Positions 50,030 to 59,601 of a stretch of DNA of 64,000 nucleotides are shown one piece after another; positions within the stretch are counted from its first letter, which is position 1, and each line of letters opens with the position of its first letter. This DNA is from Desulfosporosinus meridiei DSM 13257 (GTDB taxonomy: Bacteria; Bacillota; Desulfitobacteriia; Desulfitobacteriales; Desulfitobacteriaceae), in NCBI RefSeq assembly GCF_000231385.2, contig NC_018515.1, positions 1,430,501 through 1,494,500 on the forward strand. The letters run 5' to 3'. Below the pieces are notes generated by a model. That model made no database searches. It saw nothing but the letters and a program-made list of their open reading frames with translations, and had not been told where the DNA came from. Made by a program: the position numbers and the translations under genes.

Positions 50030-51333
50030 ACCAAATTGAAGAAATTCTTAAAGCCAAGAAGTTACAGGTCAGTGAAATGGAAGTTCCCGAAGAGTTAGAG
50101 GGGCGACTTCGCAACGCCTTAAACAAGCAAAAACAATTTAGATTTGGAAATAGATTTAGAGTTTATACAGCAGCTATGGCCATGGTTTTCATTTTACTAT
50201 TATCTTTAAACTATGATGTGGTTGCTTTCTATAGCAAACAACTCCTGGGGTACGATCAAGTTATGAATGCATCATTAAAGCAATTGAGTGCACTCGGCAA
50301 AGGACAACCTATAGGTAAGAGTTTTACATTTGACAATGGAATCTCTTTGACCGTGGATTACGTAATGTTAGATGAGAATCAACTTTTATTGTTCTATACC
50401 ATAAAAGATCCCTCAGGGCACGTGGATAAAAACGATATAACGGCTTTTATGTCCTTAAAGGCTTTCTGGGGCGAATACAATCATCAGAGTTCCCAAGGAA
50501 TCATTAATGAAGAAAATACAGAAATTAAATATCTTGCCAGTTTTGAGCCACCCAAACTTTTTGAAAAAAACTTAACGTTAAAGTTTTCTCGAATTTTCAA
50601 GGGAGGAGAAGATTCTGCTGAGATAAGTTTTACTTTAAATAGGAATACTGCCATGGGACATACTTTAAAAAAGACTCTCAATGAAACGATTGAAGTCGAT
50701 AAAACCAAACTGAAAATCACTTCAATTCTGGCATCCCCTACAAAAACTGTCATCGAGGGTTCAATTCAAAATATATTCGAATTGGCTAAAGATCAGTTGA
50801 ATGGAGAGAGATTACGAGCAACTGACCTTACGCTAAAGCTTATTGCCAATGGAAAAGAGGTGGCAAGACAAGGGGGCGGCATGAGTACAGATATGAAAGG
50901 GATGACCTTTCATTGTGATTATGATCCATTACCCACAGATTTAGAGGAGCTACAACTAGAACTGGTGAGCTTTGGAGCAGACCATGATATAAACCAACAG
51001 TTCAAGTTAATAAATGATGGTGAGAAACAGAGCTTAAATATTCAAGGACAAAAGGTGGAGATCAATAAAATTGAAAAAGTACAGGGGGAGACGCAAATTA
51101 CATTTAGCAGTAAGGAAGGACTTATCTTAAGTCGAGTTTATTTATGGATTGACGGACAGAAGGTTTCTCTCGAACAAACCATCATGGACGATTATGATAA
51201 GTTGCAGGATGGCACCATCATTCATACTAGAACCATGCGTTTCTCAGGTACTGGAGATGTGTTAAAACTCGATGTCCAAAGAATGACTTATACAACAAGC
51301 TATGACAAAGTGCTTGAGATTCCGATAAATTAG
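50026..51333 (+). CDS. DUF4179 membrane-anchored anti-sigma-like protein
   Basis: The 435-residue protein has a short cytoplasmic N-terminus (about 45 residues, the part that would hold the sigma factor), one membrane helix (about 45-67), and a large extracellular part that begins with DUF4179 (FTFDNGISLTVDYVMLDENQLLLFYTI). DUF4179 proteins are regular partners of ECF sigma factors in Firmicutes. The outside domain probably senses the signal. Its start overlaps the sigma gene. Confidence 0.85.
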   Translation: MNQIEEILKAKKLQVSEMEVPEELEGRLRNALNKQKQFRFGNRFRVYTAAMAMVFILLLSLNYDVVAFYSKQLLGYDQVMNASLKQLSALGKGQPIGKSFTFDNGISLTVDYVMLDENQLLLFYTIKDPSGHVDKNDITAFMSLKAFWGEYNHQSSQGIINEENTEIKYLASFEPPKLFEKNLTLKFSRIFKGGEDSAEISFTLNRNTAMGHTLKKTLNETIEVDKTKLKITSILASPTKTVIEGSIQNIFELAKDQLNGERLRATDLTLKLIANGKEVARQGGGMSTDMKGMTFHCDYDPLPTDLEELQLELVSFGADHDINQQFKLINDGEKQSLNIQGQKVEINKIEKVQGETQITFSSKEGLILSRVYLWIDGQKVSLEQTIMDDYDKLQDGTIIHTRTMRFSGTGDVLKLDVQRMTYTTSYDKVLEIPIN

Positions 51334-51387
51334 TGGGGTGTGAATTAACCGAAGCTTGAGATACACTTCAGAGAATGAAGAAATTTT

Positions 51388-51442
51388 AAAGACATTGGAG
51401 GAGATTGCAATGCAAGACCCAGTGTTGAATCAAGCGATGGAA
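51388..51442 (+). pseudogene. Rpn-family fragment
   Basis: About 52 bases, including ATTGGAGGAGATTGCAATGC, are the same as 41177-41227. The match ends abruptly after GCGATGGA and the next gene's ribosome site follows. It supplies an ATG and ribosome site but no frame of length. Confidence 0.75.
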
Positions 51443-51464
51443 GAATATACAAGGGAGGAAAGAA

Positions 51465-51668
51465 ATGAAAAAAATCTGTAATCAATGTCAAACTGAAATG
51501 ATAGAGGATTTGACTATTAATGTTGAGTTCGACACATTAGGAATCAAAATTAAGAAGAAAGGTAAAGGACTATTTAATAATATTTCTGCCAAACCTAAAG
51601 CAGCGGTATGTCCAAATTGTGGTTGTTTAATTTTCTATATTGATGAATACAAAGAGTTTAGTAAGTAA
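51465..51668 (+). CDS. small zinc-ribbon protein
   Basis: GGGAGGAAAG precedes the ATG. The 67-residue protein has CNQC (residues 5-8) and CPNCGC (49-54), a typical treble of cysteines for one zinc. Between them lies a basic segment (IKIKKKGKGLFN). Such proteins may bind nucleic acid, but nothing shows the role. Confidence 0.65.
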   Translation: MKKICNQCQTEMIEDLTINVEFDTLGIKIKKKGKGLFNNISAKPKAAVCPNCGCLIFYIDEYKEFSK

Positions 51669-51726
51669 TAAGTAATCAGAAATAACTGGATACAGTTATA
51701 AATAAAATGGACTAATATTCTTAAAA

Positions 51727-51768
51727 GATGGGGTAAGGGAACTCGGGAATGAGTTCCCTTACCCCATC
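51727..51768. terminator. 18-bp perfect bidirectional terminator
   Basis: GATGGGGTAAGGGAACTC and its exact inverse lie on both sides of a 6-base loop. It serves the zinc-ribbon gene on the plus strand and overlaps the end of the merR gene on the minus strand. Confidence 0.8.
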
Positions 51769-52283
51769 TTCGACCATTGTTTTATTTCTGCAATTTCCTT
51801 TTTTGAAAGGCCAAGAGTTTCAAGAAATATTGAATGCTCGGATGGCGAGATCTGTTCGAATTGTACGTGCCACTTTCGCGATGATTTATCATCGAATCCG
51901 GATGAATGCATCAGATTATTCCAAGTGCCTTTACTTATTAACTCTGAAGTCCTAAGAAGTTCATTATTTTTAAGCATACTGGCAATACAGCTTTGTTGGT
52001 TCCTTAAGTCCTGTATTTCTTGGTTAATTTGATTAAATCTTTGGCTTAATATCGTGTTGTAGCTTGATTCTTCAAAATCCAGTAACTGTTTGATTTCTTC
52101 CAATGAAATCCCTGCTCTTCTGAAATTACATATTCTCTCAAGTCGTGATGAATCCTCATCTGTATAAAGACGATAATCTGCATCTGACCTTATACGACAT
52201 TTAAGAAGTCCGATGGAATCATAATAGAGCAGCGTACTCCTAGATAAATTATATTTCTTACATAGCTCACTTATCTTGAACAT
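51759..52283 (-). CDS. MerR-family transcriptional regulator
   Basis: The 174-residue protein has a MerR HTH at the N-terminus (MFKISELCKKYNLSRSTLLY, YDSIGLLKCRIRSDADYRLY, and ICNFRRAGISLEEIKQLLDF) and a coiled-coil dimerisation helix (about 75-105). The C-terminal 70 residues (STRKWHVQF-like, SEHSIFLETLGLSKKEI) would bind an effector; they lack the metal-binding cysteines of MerR. The gene is divergent from an SRPBCC protein with a 19-bp-spacer promoter between. Confidence 0.9.
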   Translation of the reverse strand: MFKISELCKKYNLSRSTLLYYDSIGLLKCRIRSDADYRLYTDEDSSRLERICNFRRAGISLEEIKQLLDFEESSYNTILSQRFNQINQEIQDLRNQQSCIASMLKNNELLRTSELISKGTWNNLMHSSGFDDKSSRKWHVQFEQISPSEHSIFLETLGLSKKEIAEIKQWSKMG

Positions 52284-52311
52284 AGGGATATTACTCCTTT
52301 CACATATTAGG

Positions 52312-52342
52312 TTGACCTGTCTATAACTTTATAGTTTACACT
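52312..52342 (+). promoter_or_regulatory. MerR-type promoter with 19-bp spacer and palindrome
   Basis: TTGACC (52312-52317) and TACACT (52337-52342) are separated by 19 bases, the over-long spacer of promoters that MerR proteins activate by twisting DNA. CTATAACTTTATAG (52321-52334), a palindrome, fills the spacer. It reads toward the SRPBCC gene. Confidence 0.75.
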
Positions 52343-52372
52343 TAATGCATACAAGTTGAAAGGAGAATCAAT

Positions 52373-52843
52373 ATGAAGAATTCATTGAGAAAAGAGTACA
52401 TCCACAAAATTGATATCCGGGGAGATAACATGACTATTTTCAAATTGTTTTGCCCCATTGCTGAAAAAGACTGGGTTCCAGGCTGGGAATGCAATATGCT
52501 CTATTCAGAATCAGGAATAGCAGAAAAAAACTGCGTCTTTACAACGAAACATCAGGCCAATATGACAGATGACATTTGGCTATGTAGTATTTATAATCCA
52601 GGTGTGGAGGTAGAATATGTAAGAACAACTCCGGAATATTTTGTGACCGTAATAAATATCAAAACATTACACTTAAACGATGTTACTGAATGCACTGTTA
52701 AGTATACACACACCGCCCTTACAGAAGGTGGTGCTATTTTTATTGAAAACCATTTTACTGAAGAAATGTTTATTAAGCAGATTGTTTCTTGGCAAGATGA
52801 AATCTCCGCGTATTTGAAATCACAGATAGTTGAGTGTATATAG
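52373..52843 (+). CDS. SRPBCC-fold small-molecule-binding protein
   Basis: AAAGGAG precedes the ATG at 52373; the ATG at 52430 would give a shorter form. The 156-residue protein resembles START/Bet v1-like (SRPBCC) proteins: FKLFCPIAEKDWVPGWECNM, VEYVRTTPEYFVTVINIKTL, TECTVKYTHTALTEGG and the long C-terminal helix. It would bind a hydrophobic ligand. Divergence from a MerR gene with a MerR-type promoter suggests that it is induced by the same ligand. Confidence 0.7.
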   Translation: MKNSLRKEYIHKIDIRGDNMTIFKLFCPIAEKDWVPGWECNMLYSESGIAEKNCVFTTKHQANMTDDIWLCSIYNPGVEVEYVRTTPEYFVTVINIKTLHLNDVTECTVKYTHTALTEGGAIFIENHFTEEMFIKQIVSWQDEISAYLKSQIVECI

Positions 52844-53113
52844 TTGCCGGACCTCATCTGTGATAAAGCAAAAATTGATGATAAAGGATGCAACGGAGCA
52901 CCAGATATGATCATTGAGGTCATTTCTCCTTCATCGATAAAAATGGATAGAGTGGTAAAGTTCAATAAATATGAAAAAGCTGGTGTTAAAGAATATTGGA
53001 TTGTCGAGCCAGATCAGAAACTCGTTAGTGTATTCGTCTTACAAATTAACCTGATTGTCTCTGTTCCAGGCAGGATTAGTACCCAGGTTGGACAACTTCG
53101 CTTTGGGCGATGA
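52844..53113 (+). pseudogene. Uma2-family endonuclease fragment
   Basis: The frame reads PDLICDKAKIDDKGCNGAPD, MIIEVISPSSIKMDRVVKFN, and YEKAGVKEYWIVEP, the middle of a Uma2 (DUF820) PD-(D/E)XK protein including its catalytic PD...E segment. The N-terminal third is missing, and after VSVFVLQ the sequence is unrelated. The gap 53114-53332 shows no further gene. Confidence 0.75.
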
Positions 53114-53332
53114 TGGCGACTTCTTGTAGTTCGTCCTGCATAGGCATAGTCAAAAAGGTGAAAGTCCCTAAGACGCCCTGACGGTTACTAATCAGAGATA
53201 TCTAAATAAAAGTCGAAAGTAATCGACAAAAAGAAGAAAACACTCTTGATTTATAATTAGATTAATTATAAAATATACCCATATTAATATTCTCACAAGA
53301 TTAAGAAAATAAGACTGGGGGAGGAAAAAGTT

Positions 53333-53494
53333 ATGAAAAAATATCAATGTTCGGTTTGCGGTTATGTCTATGATCCTGTTGTGGGTGATCCGGACTCTGG
53401 AATAGCACCGGGTACTTCCTTTGAAGATATTCCGGAAGACTGGGTTTGTCCAACCTGTAGTGTGGGGAAAGAAGACTTTGAACCTGTTGATTAA
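53333..53494 (+). CDS. rubredoxin
   Basis: The 53-residue protein has the two iron-binding motifs CSVCG (residues 6-10) and CPTC (39-42), [20 protein letters not shown], and [11 protein letters not shown], all typical. It carries single electrons in the cytoplasm. GGGGGAGGAAA lies before the ATG. The next gene, a FAD/Fe-S dehydrogenase, starts 39 bases later and is probably cotranscribed, so rubredoxin may be its electron partner. Confidence 0.95.
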   Translation: MKKYQCSVCGYVYDPVVGDPDSGIAPGTSFEDIPEDWVCPTCSVGKEDFEPVD

Positions 53495-53533
53495 GGGGCG
53501 CTAACCTATTTTCCGGAGGAAGGGGAGAGAATG

Positions 53534-56392
53534 ATGAGCCAAGAACTTCAGAAAGACCTGGAAAAATTACCGAAATCCTATCAAGATTTCTGGGAAGAGG
53601 CAGCCTGCTTTATCCCGGCTAATCGGCGATTTTGTGACCCGTTACATACTTTGGCATATGGTATAGATGCCAGTTTTTATCGTTTGATCCCTAAAATTGT
53701 GCTGAAAGTTCGCTCTCCCGAAGAGATCACCAAGATTATCAAGATCTCCCGCCAATTTAAAGTCCCTCTAACTTTTCGAACAGCCGGTACTAGTCTTTCC
53801 GGTCAAGCTGTCACAGATTCGGTTCTGGTAGTCTTGCAAGGGGCTTGGAAAGGGCACGCTATCCTGGAGCGGGGAGAAAAGATCGTCCTGGAACCGGGAA
53901 TTATCGGTGCCGAGGCCAATCGCTTTTTAAAAAACTATGCCCGTAAGATCGGACCTGATCCTGCCTCCATTGATCACGCCATGATCGGGGGTATTGCAGC
54001 CAATAATGCCAGTGGAATGTGTTGTGGCACCGCCGATAACAGCTATCAAACCGTTGCCGACCTGAAAATCATTTTAGGTGACGGAACCTTGTTGGATACC
54101 GGGGATTCCTCCTCATGTTCTGACTTTGCCGCTTCTCACGGAGAGCTTATCCAAGAAATCCTGAAGATCCGGGCTGAAATCATCTCTGACCCTCAGTTGA
54201 CAGAATCAATTCGACGCAAATATAAAATCAAGAATACCACAGGCTATAGCCTCAATGCTTTTGTGGATTTTGAAGACCCTCTGGAGATTATTAAACATCT
54301 GATGATCGGTTCTGAGGGAACTTTGGGCTTTATCTCTGAAATCACTTATCATACTGTGATAGAACATAGCCATAAGGCTTCAGCCTTGATCATCTATCCG
54401 GATATGGAACAAGCCTGCTTGGCAGTGCAAAAATTAGATCGGGAAACTGTAGCGGCTGCTGAATTGATGGACAGAATTTCCTTACAAACCATGGAAGAGA
54501 AGCCCGGAATGCCCCCTTACTTGAAGACCCTTTCGGCCACAGCCACAGCCCTGCTGGTAGAAGTTCGCGGAGTGGATGCCGAAACTCTCCAGGGAAAAAT
54601 TGCCCAAGTTGAAGAACTCCTCCGTGAAATACCCACGGTACTGCCCCTGAGCTTTACAGCGGTAAAATCGGAGTATGAGAACCTCTGGAATATTCGCAAA
54701 GGGATTTTTCCGGCAGTTGGAGCGATCAGAGCTTTGGGAACGGGGGTTATCATCGAAGATGTGGCCTTTCCTAAAGAAAATTTGGCAGAAGCAACTTTAG
54801 CCCTCAGAGAGATTATGGACAAATACTCCTATGGAGATGGAATTATCTATGGCCATGCTTTAGATGGCAATCTTCATTTTGTTTTTACCCAAGATTTTGG
54901 CCGAGCCGAGGATCTGCCCCGGTATGAAGGGCTAATGCAGGATGTCAGCGAGCTGGTGGTAGCACGTTTTGGCGGCTCTCTGAAAGCTGAGCATGGAACA
55001 GGCCGCAATATGGCGCCTTTTGTAGAATTTGAATGGGGTAAAAAGGCCTATGTCTTAATGAAACGCCTCAAGGCAATCTTTGATCCGGAAAGCTTGCTTA
55101 ATCCGGGAGTAATCATCAATGACAATCCCCAAGCTTATTTAGAGAACTTAAAGAACATGCCTCAGGCTCATCAAATAGTCGATACCTGTACCAACTGTGG
55201 TTTCTGTCAAAATATTTGCACCTCGAAAAATCTAACCTTAACCCCTCGGCAAAGGATTGTCATTCAGCGGGAAATTCAAGAATTGAAACGAACCGGGGAT
55301 GATCCGGAGCGGCTGTCTCGTCTGGAAAAAGATTTTCTCTATCCGGGCAATGTCACCTGTGCCGTAGATGGGTTATGTGCAACCACTTGTCCTTTAGGGA
55401 TAAACACGGGAGATTATGTTAAATTCCTGCGTTCACAATCCGTTACCCCTGTCAAACGCTGGGTTGCGGACAGCCTGGCAAATCATATGGGCGGAGTTAC
55501 CGGAGTTATGCGTTTGGGCTTGGGGGCAGTGAATGGAGTGCATGGTCTTCTGGGTACTAAAGTGATGAAGAATTTAGCCTTGGGTGCCCGAAAAATCTCC
55601 GGAGATACTATCCCTCTGTGGAATCCCTGGATGCCCAAAGGGGGGAAAGTTCCTGCACCTTCGAGGGCTGCTAACTCATCAGCTCCTTTGAAAGTTGTTT
55701 ATTTCCCAAGTTGTATCAGCCGCTCCATGGGGGCAGCGAAAAACGATTTGGATCAAAGAAGTTTAAGTGAAGCGACCCTGTCTGTGTTAAAAAAAGCCGG
55801 GTATGAAGTGATCATACCGCCCAAAATTGACTGCCTCTGTTGCGGTATGCCTTGGGAAAGTAAGGGCTTTTTCGAAACCGCGGATAAAAAGAGTGCTGAA
55901 CTGGAGAAAGTTTTGTTTACGGTCAGTGAAGGCGGCAAATATCCCGTCCTTTGTGACACCAGTCCCTGTCTATATAGAATGAAGCGGGTTATGCACTCCG
56001 TAAAGCTTTATGAACCGGTAGAATTCATTCACGACTTTCTGCTGCAACACCTCAGCTTTCAACAATTGCCGGAAACAGTTGCAATTCATGTAACTTGCAG
56101 CTCCGTAAAAATGAACTTAAAAGACAAGTTTTATAATGTGGCCCAGGCTTGCGCAGAAAATGTCATTATGCCCAGTGATGTTCACTGTTGTGGTTTTGCA
56201 GGGGACCGTGGATTCACTGTTCCGGAATTAAATACCTCGGCCTTAGCCTCGCTCAAAGATGCGCTGCCGGAGAGCTGCCATTCAGGATATTCCAACAGTC
56301 GTACCTGTGAGATTGGCTTGTCACTGCATAGCGGTCTTAGCTATCAATCCATTGTTTACTTGGTAGATAAGTGTACCACTGCAAAAATATAA
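53534..56392 (+). CDS. FAD/Fe-S D-lactate (2-hydroxyacid) dehydrogenase
   Basis: GGAGGAAGGGGAG precedes two ATGs; 53534 is preferred over 53531. The 952-residue fusion has a FAD_binding_4 domain (TFRTAGTSLSGQAV, IGGIAANNASGMCCG), FAD-oxidase C-terminal domain (YGHALDGNLHFVF, GGSLKAEHGTGRNMAPF), then two 4Fe-4S motifs (CTNCGFCQNIC from C552; CAVDGLCATTCP) and two cysteine-rich CCG blocks (CLCCGMPWESKG, CCGFAGDRGF). This is the GlcD-GlcF type of D-lactate or glycolate dehydrogenase in one chain. It feeds electrons from the acid to a carrier, perhaps the rubredoxin. Confidence 0.9.
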   Translation: MSQELQKDLEKLPKSYQDFWEEAACFIPANRRFCDPLHTLAYGIDASFYRLIPKIVLKVRSPEEITKIIKISRQFKVPLTFRTAGTSLSGQAVTDSVLVVLQGAWKGHAILERGEKIVLEPGIIGAEANRFLKNYARKIGPDPASIDHAMIGGIAANNASGMCCGTADNSYQTVADLKIILGDGTLLDTGDSSSCSDFAASHGELIQEILKIRAEIISDPQLTESIRRKYKIKNTTGYSLNAFVDFEDPLEIIKHLMIGSEGTLGFISEITYHTVIEHSHKASALIIYPDMEQACLAVQKLDRETVAAAELMDRISLQTMEEKPGMPPYLKTLSATATALLVEVRGVDAETLQGKIAQVEELLREIPTVLPLSFTAVKSEYENLWNIRKGIFPAVGAIRALGTGVIIEDVAFPKENLAEATLALREIMDKYSYGDGIIYGHALDGNLHFVFTQDFGRAEDLPRYEGLMQDVSELVVARFGGSLKAEHGTGRNMAPFVEFEWGKKAYVLMKRLKAIFDPESLLNPGVIINDNPQAYLENLKNMPQAHQIVDTCTNCGFCQNICTSKNLTLTPRQRIVIQREIQELKRTGDDPERLSRLEKDFLYPGNVTCAVDGLCATTCPLGINTGDYVKFLRSQSVTPVKRWVADSLANHMGGVTGVMRLGLGAVNGVHGLLGTKVMKNLALGARKISGDTIPLWNPWMPKGGKVPAPSRAANSSAPLKVVYFPSCISRSMGAAKNDLDQRSLSEATLSVLKKAGYEVIIPPKIDCLCCGMPWESKGFFETADKKSAELEKVLFTVSEGGKYPVLCDTSPCLYRMKRVMHSVKLYEPVEFIHDFLLQHLSFQQLPETVAIHVTCSSVKMNLKDKFYNVAQACAENVIMPSDVHCCGFAGDRGFTVPELNTSALASLKDALPESCHSGYSNSRTCEIGLSLHSGLSYQSIVYLVDKCTTAKI

Positions 56393-56488
56393 TTGAAAAT
56401 TATATATGGTTGGCAGCTAACAGGGAAATTGGAACACCCATATAGAAGTGGTATATGGAATTGATAAACATAAGTTACCATAACCTTA

Positions 56489-56532
56489 CCCCATAGATTG
56501 ATCAGCCAAATAAATCTATGGGGTCGTTTTTT
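56489..56532 (+). terminator. terminator after the dehydrogenase
   Basis: CCCATAGATT pairs with AATCTATGGG around a 13-base loop, followed by TCGTTTTTT. It lies 100 bases after the stop. Confidence 0.8.
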
Positions 56533-56658
56533 ATTTGAAGTTGGAGGCCAAGCGCTCTGCTTCCCCGGGCATTCCAGGTTTTTAATTTTAGGCAGCATTT
56601 GTAGTATAATGTCTGCAGAGATTTACTAAAGTGATGGTTCAAAAAGGAGAATGAGACA

Positions 56659-57699
56659 ATGTGGATTGACCTTAGAAGCGATACGGTGACGCAGCCAACA
56701 AAGGAGATGCGTCAAGCAATGGCCCTGGCAGAGGTAGGGGATGATGTCTATGGTGATGACCCAACAGTAAATAAGTTGGAACTATTAGCAAGCGAGCTAT
56801 TAGGAAAAGAAGCTGCGCTTTTTGTTCCATCAGGGACTTTCGGTAATCAATTGGCAATCATGTCTCATACTCAAAGAGGTGATGAGATACTGGTGGGGGA
56901 AGAATGTCATATTCTTATGCACGAAGTAGGGGCTGCGGCAGTATTGGCAGGAGTACAAACTCGTTCTTTTCCCACAGATAAGGGGCGCGCAGATCTGAAG
57001 AAGCTGGAAAAAATGATACGTAGCCAGGATATACATTTCCCCAATACAGGGCTAATCTGCCTGGAAAACGCTCATTCATCAGGAACGGCTGTCCCGTTAG
57101 ATAATATGAAGGCAGTCTACCATTTGGCTAAGTCTAAGGATATTCCTGTTCATATTGATGGAGCACGTATTTTCAATGCGGCGGCTGCCCTTGGAGTAGA
57201 AGTGAAGGAGATTGCAGCTTGTGCAGATTCTATAAATGTCTGTCTATCCAAAGGTCTATGTGCACCGGTTGGATCGATTTTGGTTGGCGGCAATGACTTT
57301 ATCGTTAAAGCCCGGAAAAATAGAAAACTGATGGGGGGTGGGCTTCGCCAAGCTGGCATTTTGGCAGCGGCAGGAGTCATTGCCCTAACTGAAATGACCT
57401 CAAGACTAGGCGAAGATCACAAAAATGCCCGTTATCTGGCAAATCGGCTGGAAGAAATTGAGTCCTGTCATGTTCTCCGCGATCGTTTGGATATAAATAT
57501 GGTCTTCTTCACCTTGCCGGAGGTAATAATAAGTGAGTCAGCGCTTATTGCAGGTTTGAATAATAAAAAAATCAAGATAAACGGTCAGGAGGATGGTGAG
57601 TACCGCTTTGTCACTAATTATGGCGTGTCTATAGAGGACATAGACAAAGTTGTTCAAACTATAAAAGATATTATTGTTAATAAGGAGACGCGGTCATGA
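56659..57699 (+). CDS. ltaE: low-specificity L-threonine aldolase
   Basis: The 346-residue PLP enzyme has [15 protein letters not shown] at the start, [27 protein letters not shown] and the PLP lysine K198 in [14 protein letters not shown]. It splits threonine or allo-threonine into glycine and acetaldehyde. Its length is normal. AAAGGAG lies before the ATG. The cupin gene starts inside its stop codon (ATGA), so they are coupled. Confidence 0.93.
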   Translation: MWIDLRSDTVTQPTKEMRQAMALAEVGDDVYGDDPTVNKLELLASELLGKEAALFVPSGTFGNQLAIMSHTQRGDEILVGEECHILMHEVGAAAVLAGVQTRSFPTDKGRADLKKLEKMIRSQDIHFPNTGLICLENAHSSGTAVPLDNMKAVYHLAKSKDIPVHIDGARIFNAAAALGVEVKEIAACADSINVCLSKGLCAPVGSILVGGNDFIVKARKNRKLMGGGLRQAGILAAAGVIALTEMTSRLGEDHKNARYLANRLEEIESCHVLRDRLDINMVFFTLPEVIISESALIAGLNNKKIKINGQEDGEYRFVTNYGVSIEDIDKVVQTIKDIIVNKETRS

Positions 57700-58058
57700 T
57701 AGATAAAGTGGATATAAGTGAAAAAATGAGCTTGTTTAACGAGTATTGGAGCCCTAAAATTGTTGGAGAACTCAATAATTCTTATGTTAAGGTTGCGAAG
57801 CTAAAAGGAGAATTTATCTGGCATAGTCACGAGAATGAAGATGAACTGTTTTGGATTGTTAAAGGTACACTATTAATCAAATTTCGTGATAAAGATGTGC
57901 TCCTTAAAGCAGGTGAGTTCCTGATAATTCCAAAAGGCGTGGAACATTTGCCTGTGGCTGAAGAGGAAGTAGAGGTTGTTTTGATTGAACCTAAGTCAAC
58001 ACTGAATACGGGGGATATTATTTCCGACAGAACTGTTGAGAATCCGATTAAAATATGA
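57696..58058 (+). CDS. cupin-domain protein
   Basis: The 120-residue protein has both cupin motifs: [18 protein letters not shown] (H and E metal ligands) and [18 protein letters not shown] (the third histidine). It overlaps the aldolase stop by four bases. Small cupins of this type bind a metal and may isomerise or just sense a small molecule. The link to threonine aldolase is known only from position. Confidence 0.88.
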   Translation: MIDKVDISEKMSLFNEYWSPKIVGELNNSYVKVAKLKGEFIWHSHENEDELFWIVKGTLLIKFRDKDVLLKAGEFLIIPKGVEHLPVAEEEVEVVLIEPKSTLNTGDIISDRTVENPIKI

Positions 58059-58097
58059 GATTAAAGAAGACCTAGTAATAATCATAGTAGTCATAAG

Positions 58098-58141
58098 GGC
58101 GTTCCTGTCTATAAAAACAGGGACGCCTAGTTTTATTTATT
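58098..58141 (+). terminator. terminator after the cupin gene
   Basis: GGCGTTCCTGT (58098-58108) pairs with ACAGGGACGCC (58117-58127) with one mismatch, followed by TAGTTTTATTTATT. Confidence 0.8.
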
Positions 58142-58338
58142 GCCGGATCAATGGACATAATTATTTTAGTTTGTCATTTGCGTGTTGAAGAGGACTGAGC
58201 AAAAAAAATATTGAGACTAGGAGAACCTTCGATTATAATAAGTAAGTGTTAATTACTAAAGATAACATATTAGTGATGAATTGAGCTTCTAACTAATTCT
58301 CGTAAGGGACACAGATAAACGAAGGGCAGGTTGAAACC

Positions 58339-59601
58339 ATGCGAAAAGTAACCACTCCTGTAATAACAATAATAGTCATAGCCATTTGTTTATTTTTGGC
58401 CGGCTGTTCTCAGGCTCAGAATAAAAGTGATCCTGCCGCTGCCGCCACTTCAACAGATCTCTTAAAGGCCAATTGGGATGAGGTGGCAAGCCAGGCTAAA
58501 GGGCAAACAGTTAACATGTATATGTGGGGTGGAAGTGAATCAATCAACCGTTACATGGATGAATGGGTTGCCCCCCGGTTAAAAGAGGATTACGAAGTTA
58601 CCTTGCATCGTGCACCGGTCAATGATATTAACGACACTGTCAATAAGCTGCTTGCCGAAAAGCAGGTCAACAAAAAAGAGGGCAGTGTGGATCTGATCTG
58701 GATCAACGGTGAGAATTTTAAAAATGCTAAGGAACAGGATCTGCTCTGGGGTTCTTTCGATAAGCAGCTGCCTAATTTTAATCAATATATTGATGCTAAT
58801 GCCCCGGATATAAAAGATGATTTCGGCTTACCTACGGAGGGCTTAGAAGCACCCTGGGGTAAAGCTCAATTTGTCTTTATTTATGATTCCAATAAAATAA
58901 AGACTCCTCCAACTTCCCTGGCTCAGCTCGCTGATTGGGTTAAGCAAAACCCAGGCAAGTTTACTTATCCTGCTCCTCCCGATTTTACGGGGAGCGCCTT
59001 TATACGTCAGGCCTTATATGAAACGACAGGTGGTTATCAGCAATACATGAAACCCCTGGACGCGGATAGCCTTACCCCTAAACTCTCCCCTCTCTGGAAT
59101 TACCTGAACTCCATGGAGACTTCTTTATGGAGAGAAGGAAAGACTTATCCGGAAAGCTTAGCCAAACTGGATCAGCTTTATGCCAATGGCGAGGTCTGGA
59201 TGACCATGGGATATGATCCGGCTAGGGCATCTAATGAGATTAAGAAGGGAACCTTCCCGGCGTCCACCCGTACCTTTGTGCTTGAAGCAGGTACACTGGC
59301 CAATACCCATTATCTATCCATCCCTTTTAACTCCACCCACCAAGCGGGGGCAATGGTGGCCATCAATTTTATGCTTTCTCCTGAAGCCCAAATTGCCAAA
59401 TTCGACCCGCTTAATTGGGGGGAAGATATGTCCTTGGACCTCGAGAAACTATCTCCGGAAGACCAAAGACTAGTTTCCGAGATTGATCGAGGGATTGCTA
59501 CTTTACCGGCAGGAGAATTGGCCAGTCATCGCCTCCCTGAGTTACCCAGCGCCTATGTAGATGTTCTTGACAATGGTTGGCTGGAATATGTGGCAAAATA
59601 G
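58339..59601 (+). CDS. ABC transporter substrate-binding lipoprotein (YnjB-like)
   Basis: The 420-residue protein has a lipobox (LFLAGC, C23) and so is anchored outside the membrane. After that it has a type 2 periplasmic-binding fold: QTVNMYMWGGSESINRYMDE, DLIWINGENFKNAKEQDLLW, APWGKAQFVFIYDSNKIK and WMTMGYDPARASNEIKKG. This order matches E. coli YnjB, in the thiamine/spermidine/iron group. Its ligand is not established. It begins a five-gene operon whose other members match YnjC, YnjD and YnjF. Confidence 0.85.
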   Translation: MRKVTTPVITIIVIAICLFLAGCSQAQNKSDPAAAATSTDLLKANWDEVASQAKGQTVNMYMWGGSESINRYMDEWVAPRLKEDYEVTLHRAPVNDINDTVNKLLAEKQVNKKEGSVDLIWINGENFKNAKEQDLLWGSFDKQLPNFNQYIDANAPDIKDDFGLPTEGLEAPWGKAQFVFIYDSNKIKTPPTSLAQLADWVKQNPGKFTYPAPPDFTGSAFIRQALYETTGGYQQYMKPLDADSLTPKLSPLWNYLNSMETSLWREGKTYPESLAKLDQLYANGEVWMTMGYDPARASNEIKKGTFPASTRTFVLEAGTLANTHYLSIPFNSTHQAGAMVAINFMLSPEAQIAKFDPLNWGEDMSLDLEKLSPEDQRLVSEIDRGIATLPAGELASHRLPELPSAYVDVLDNGWLEYVAK

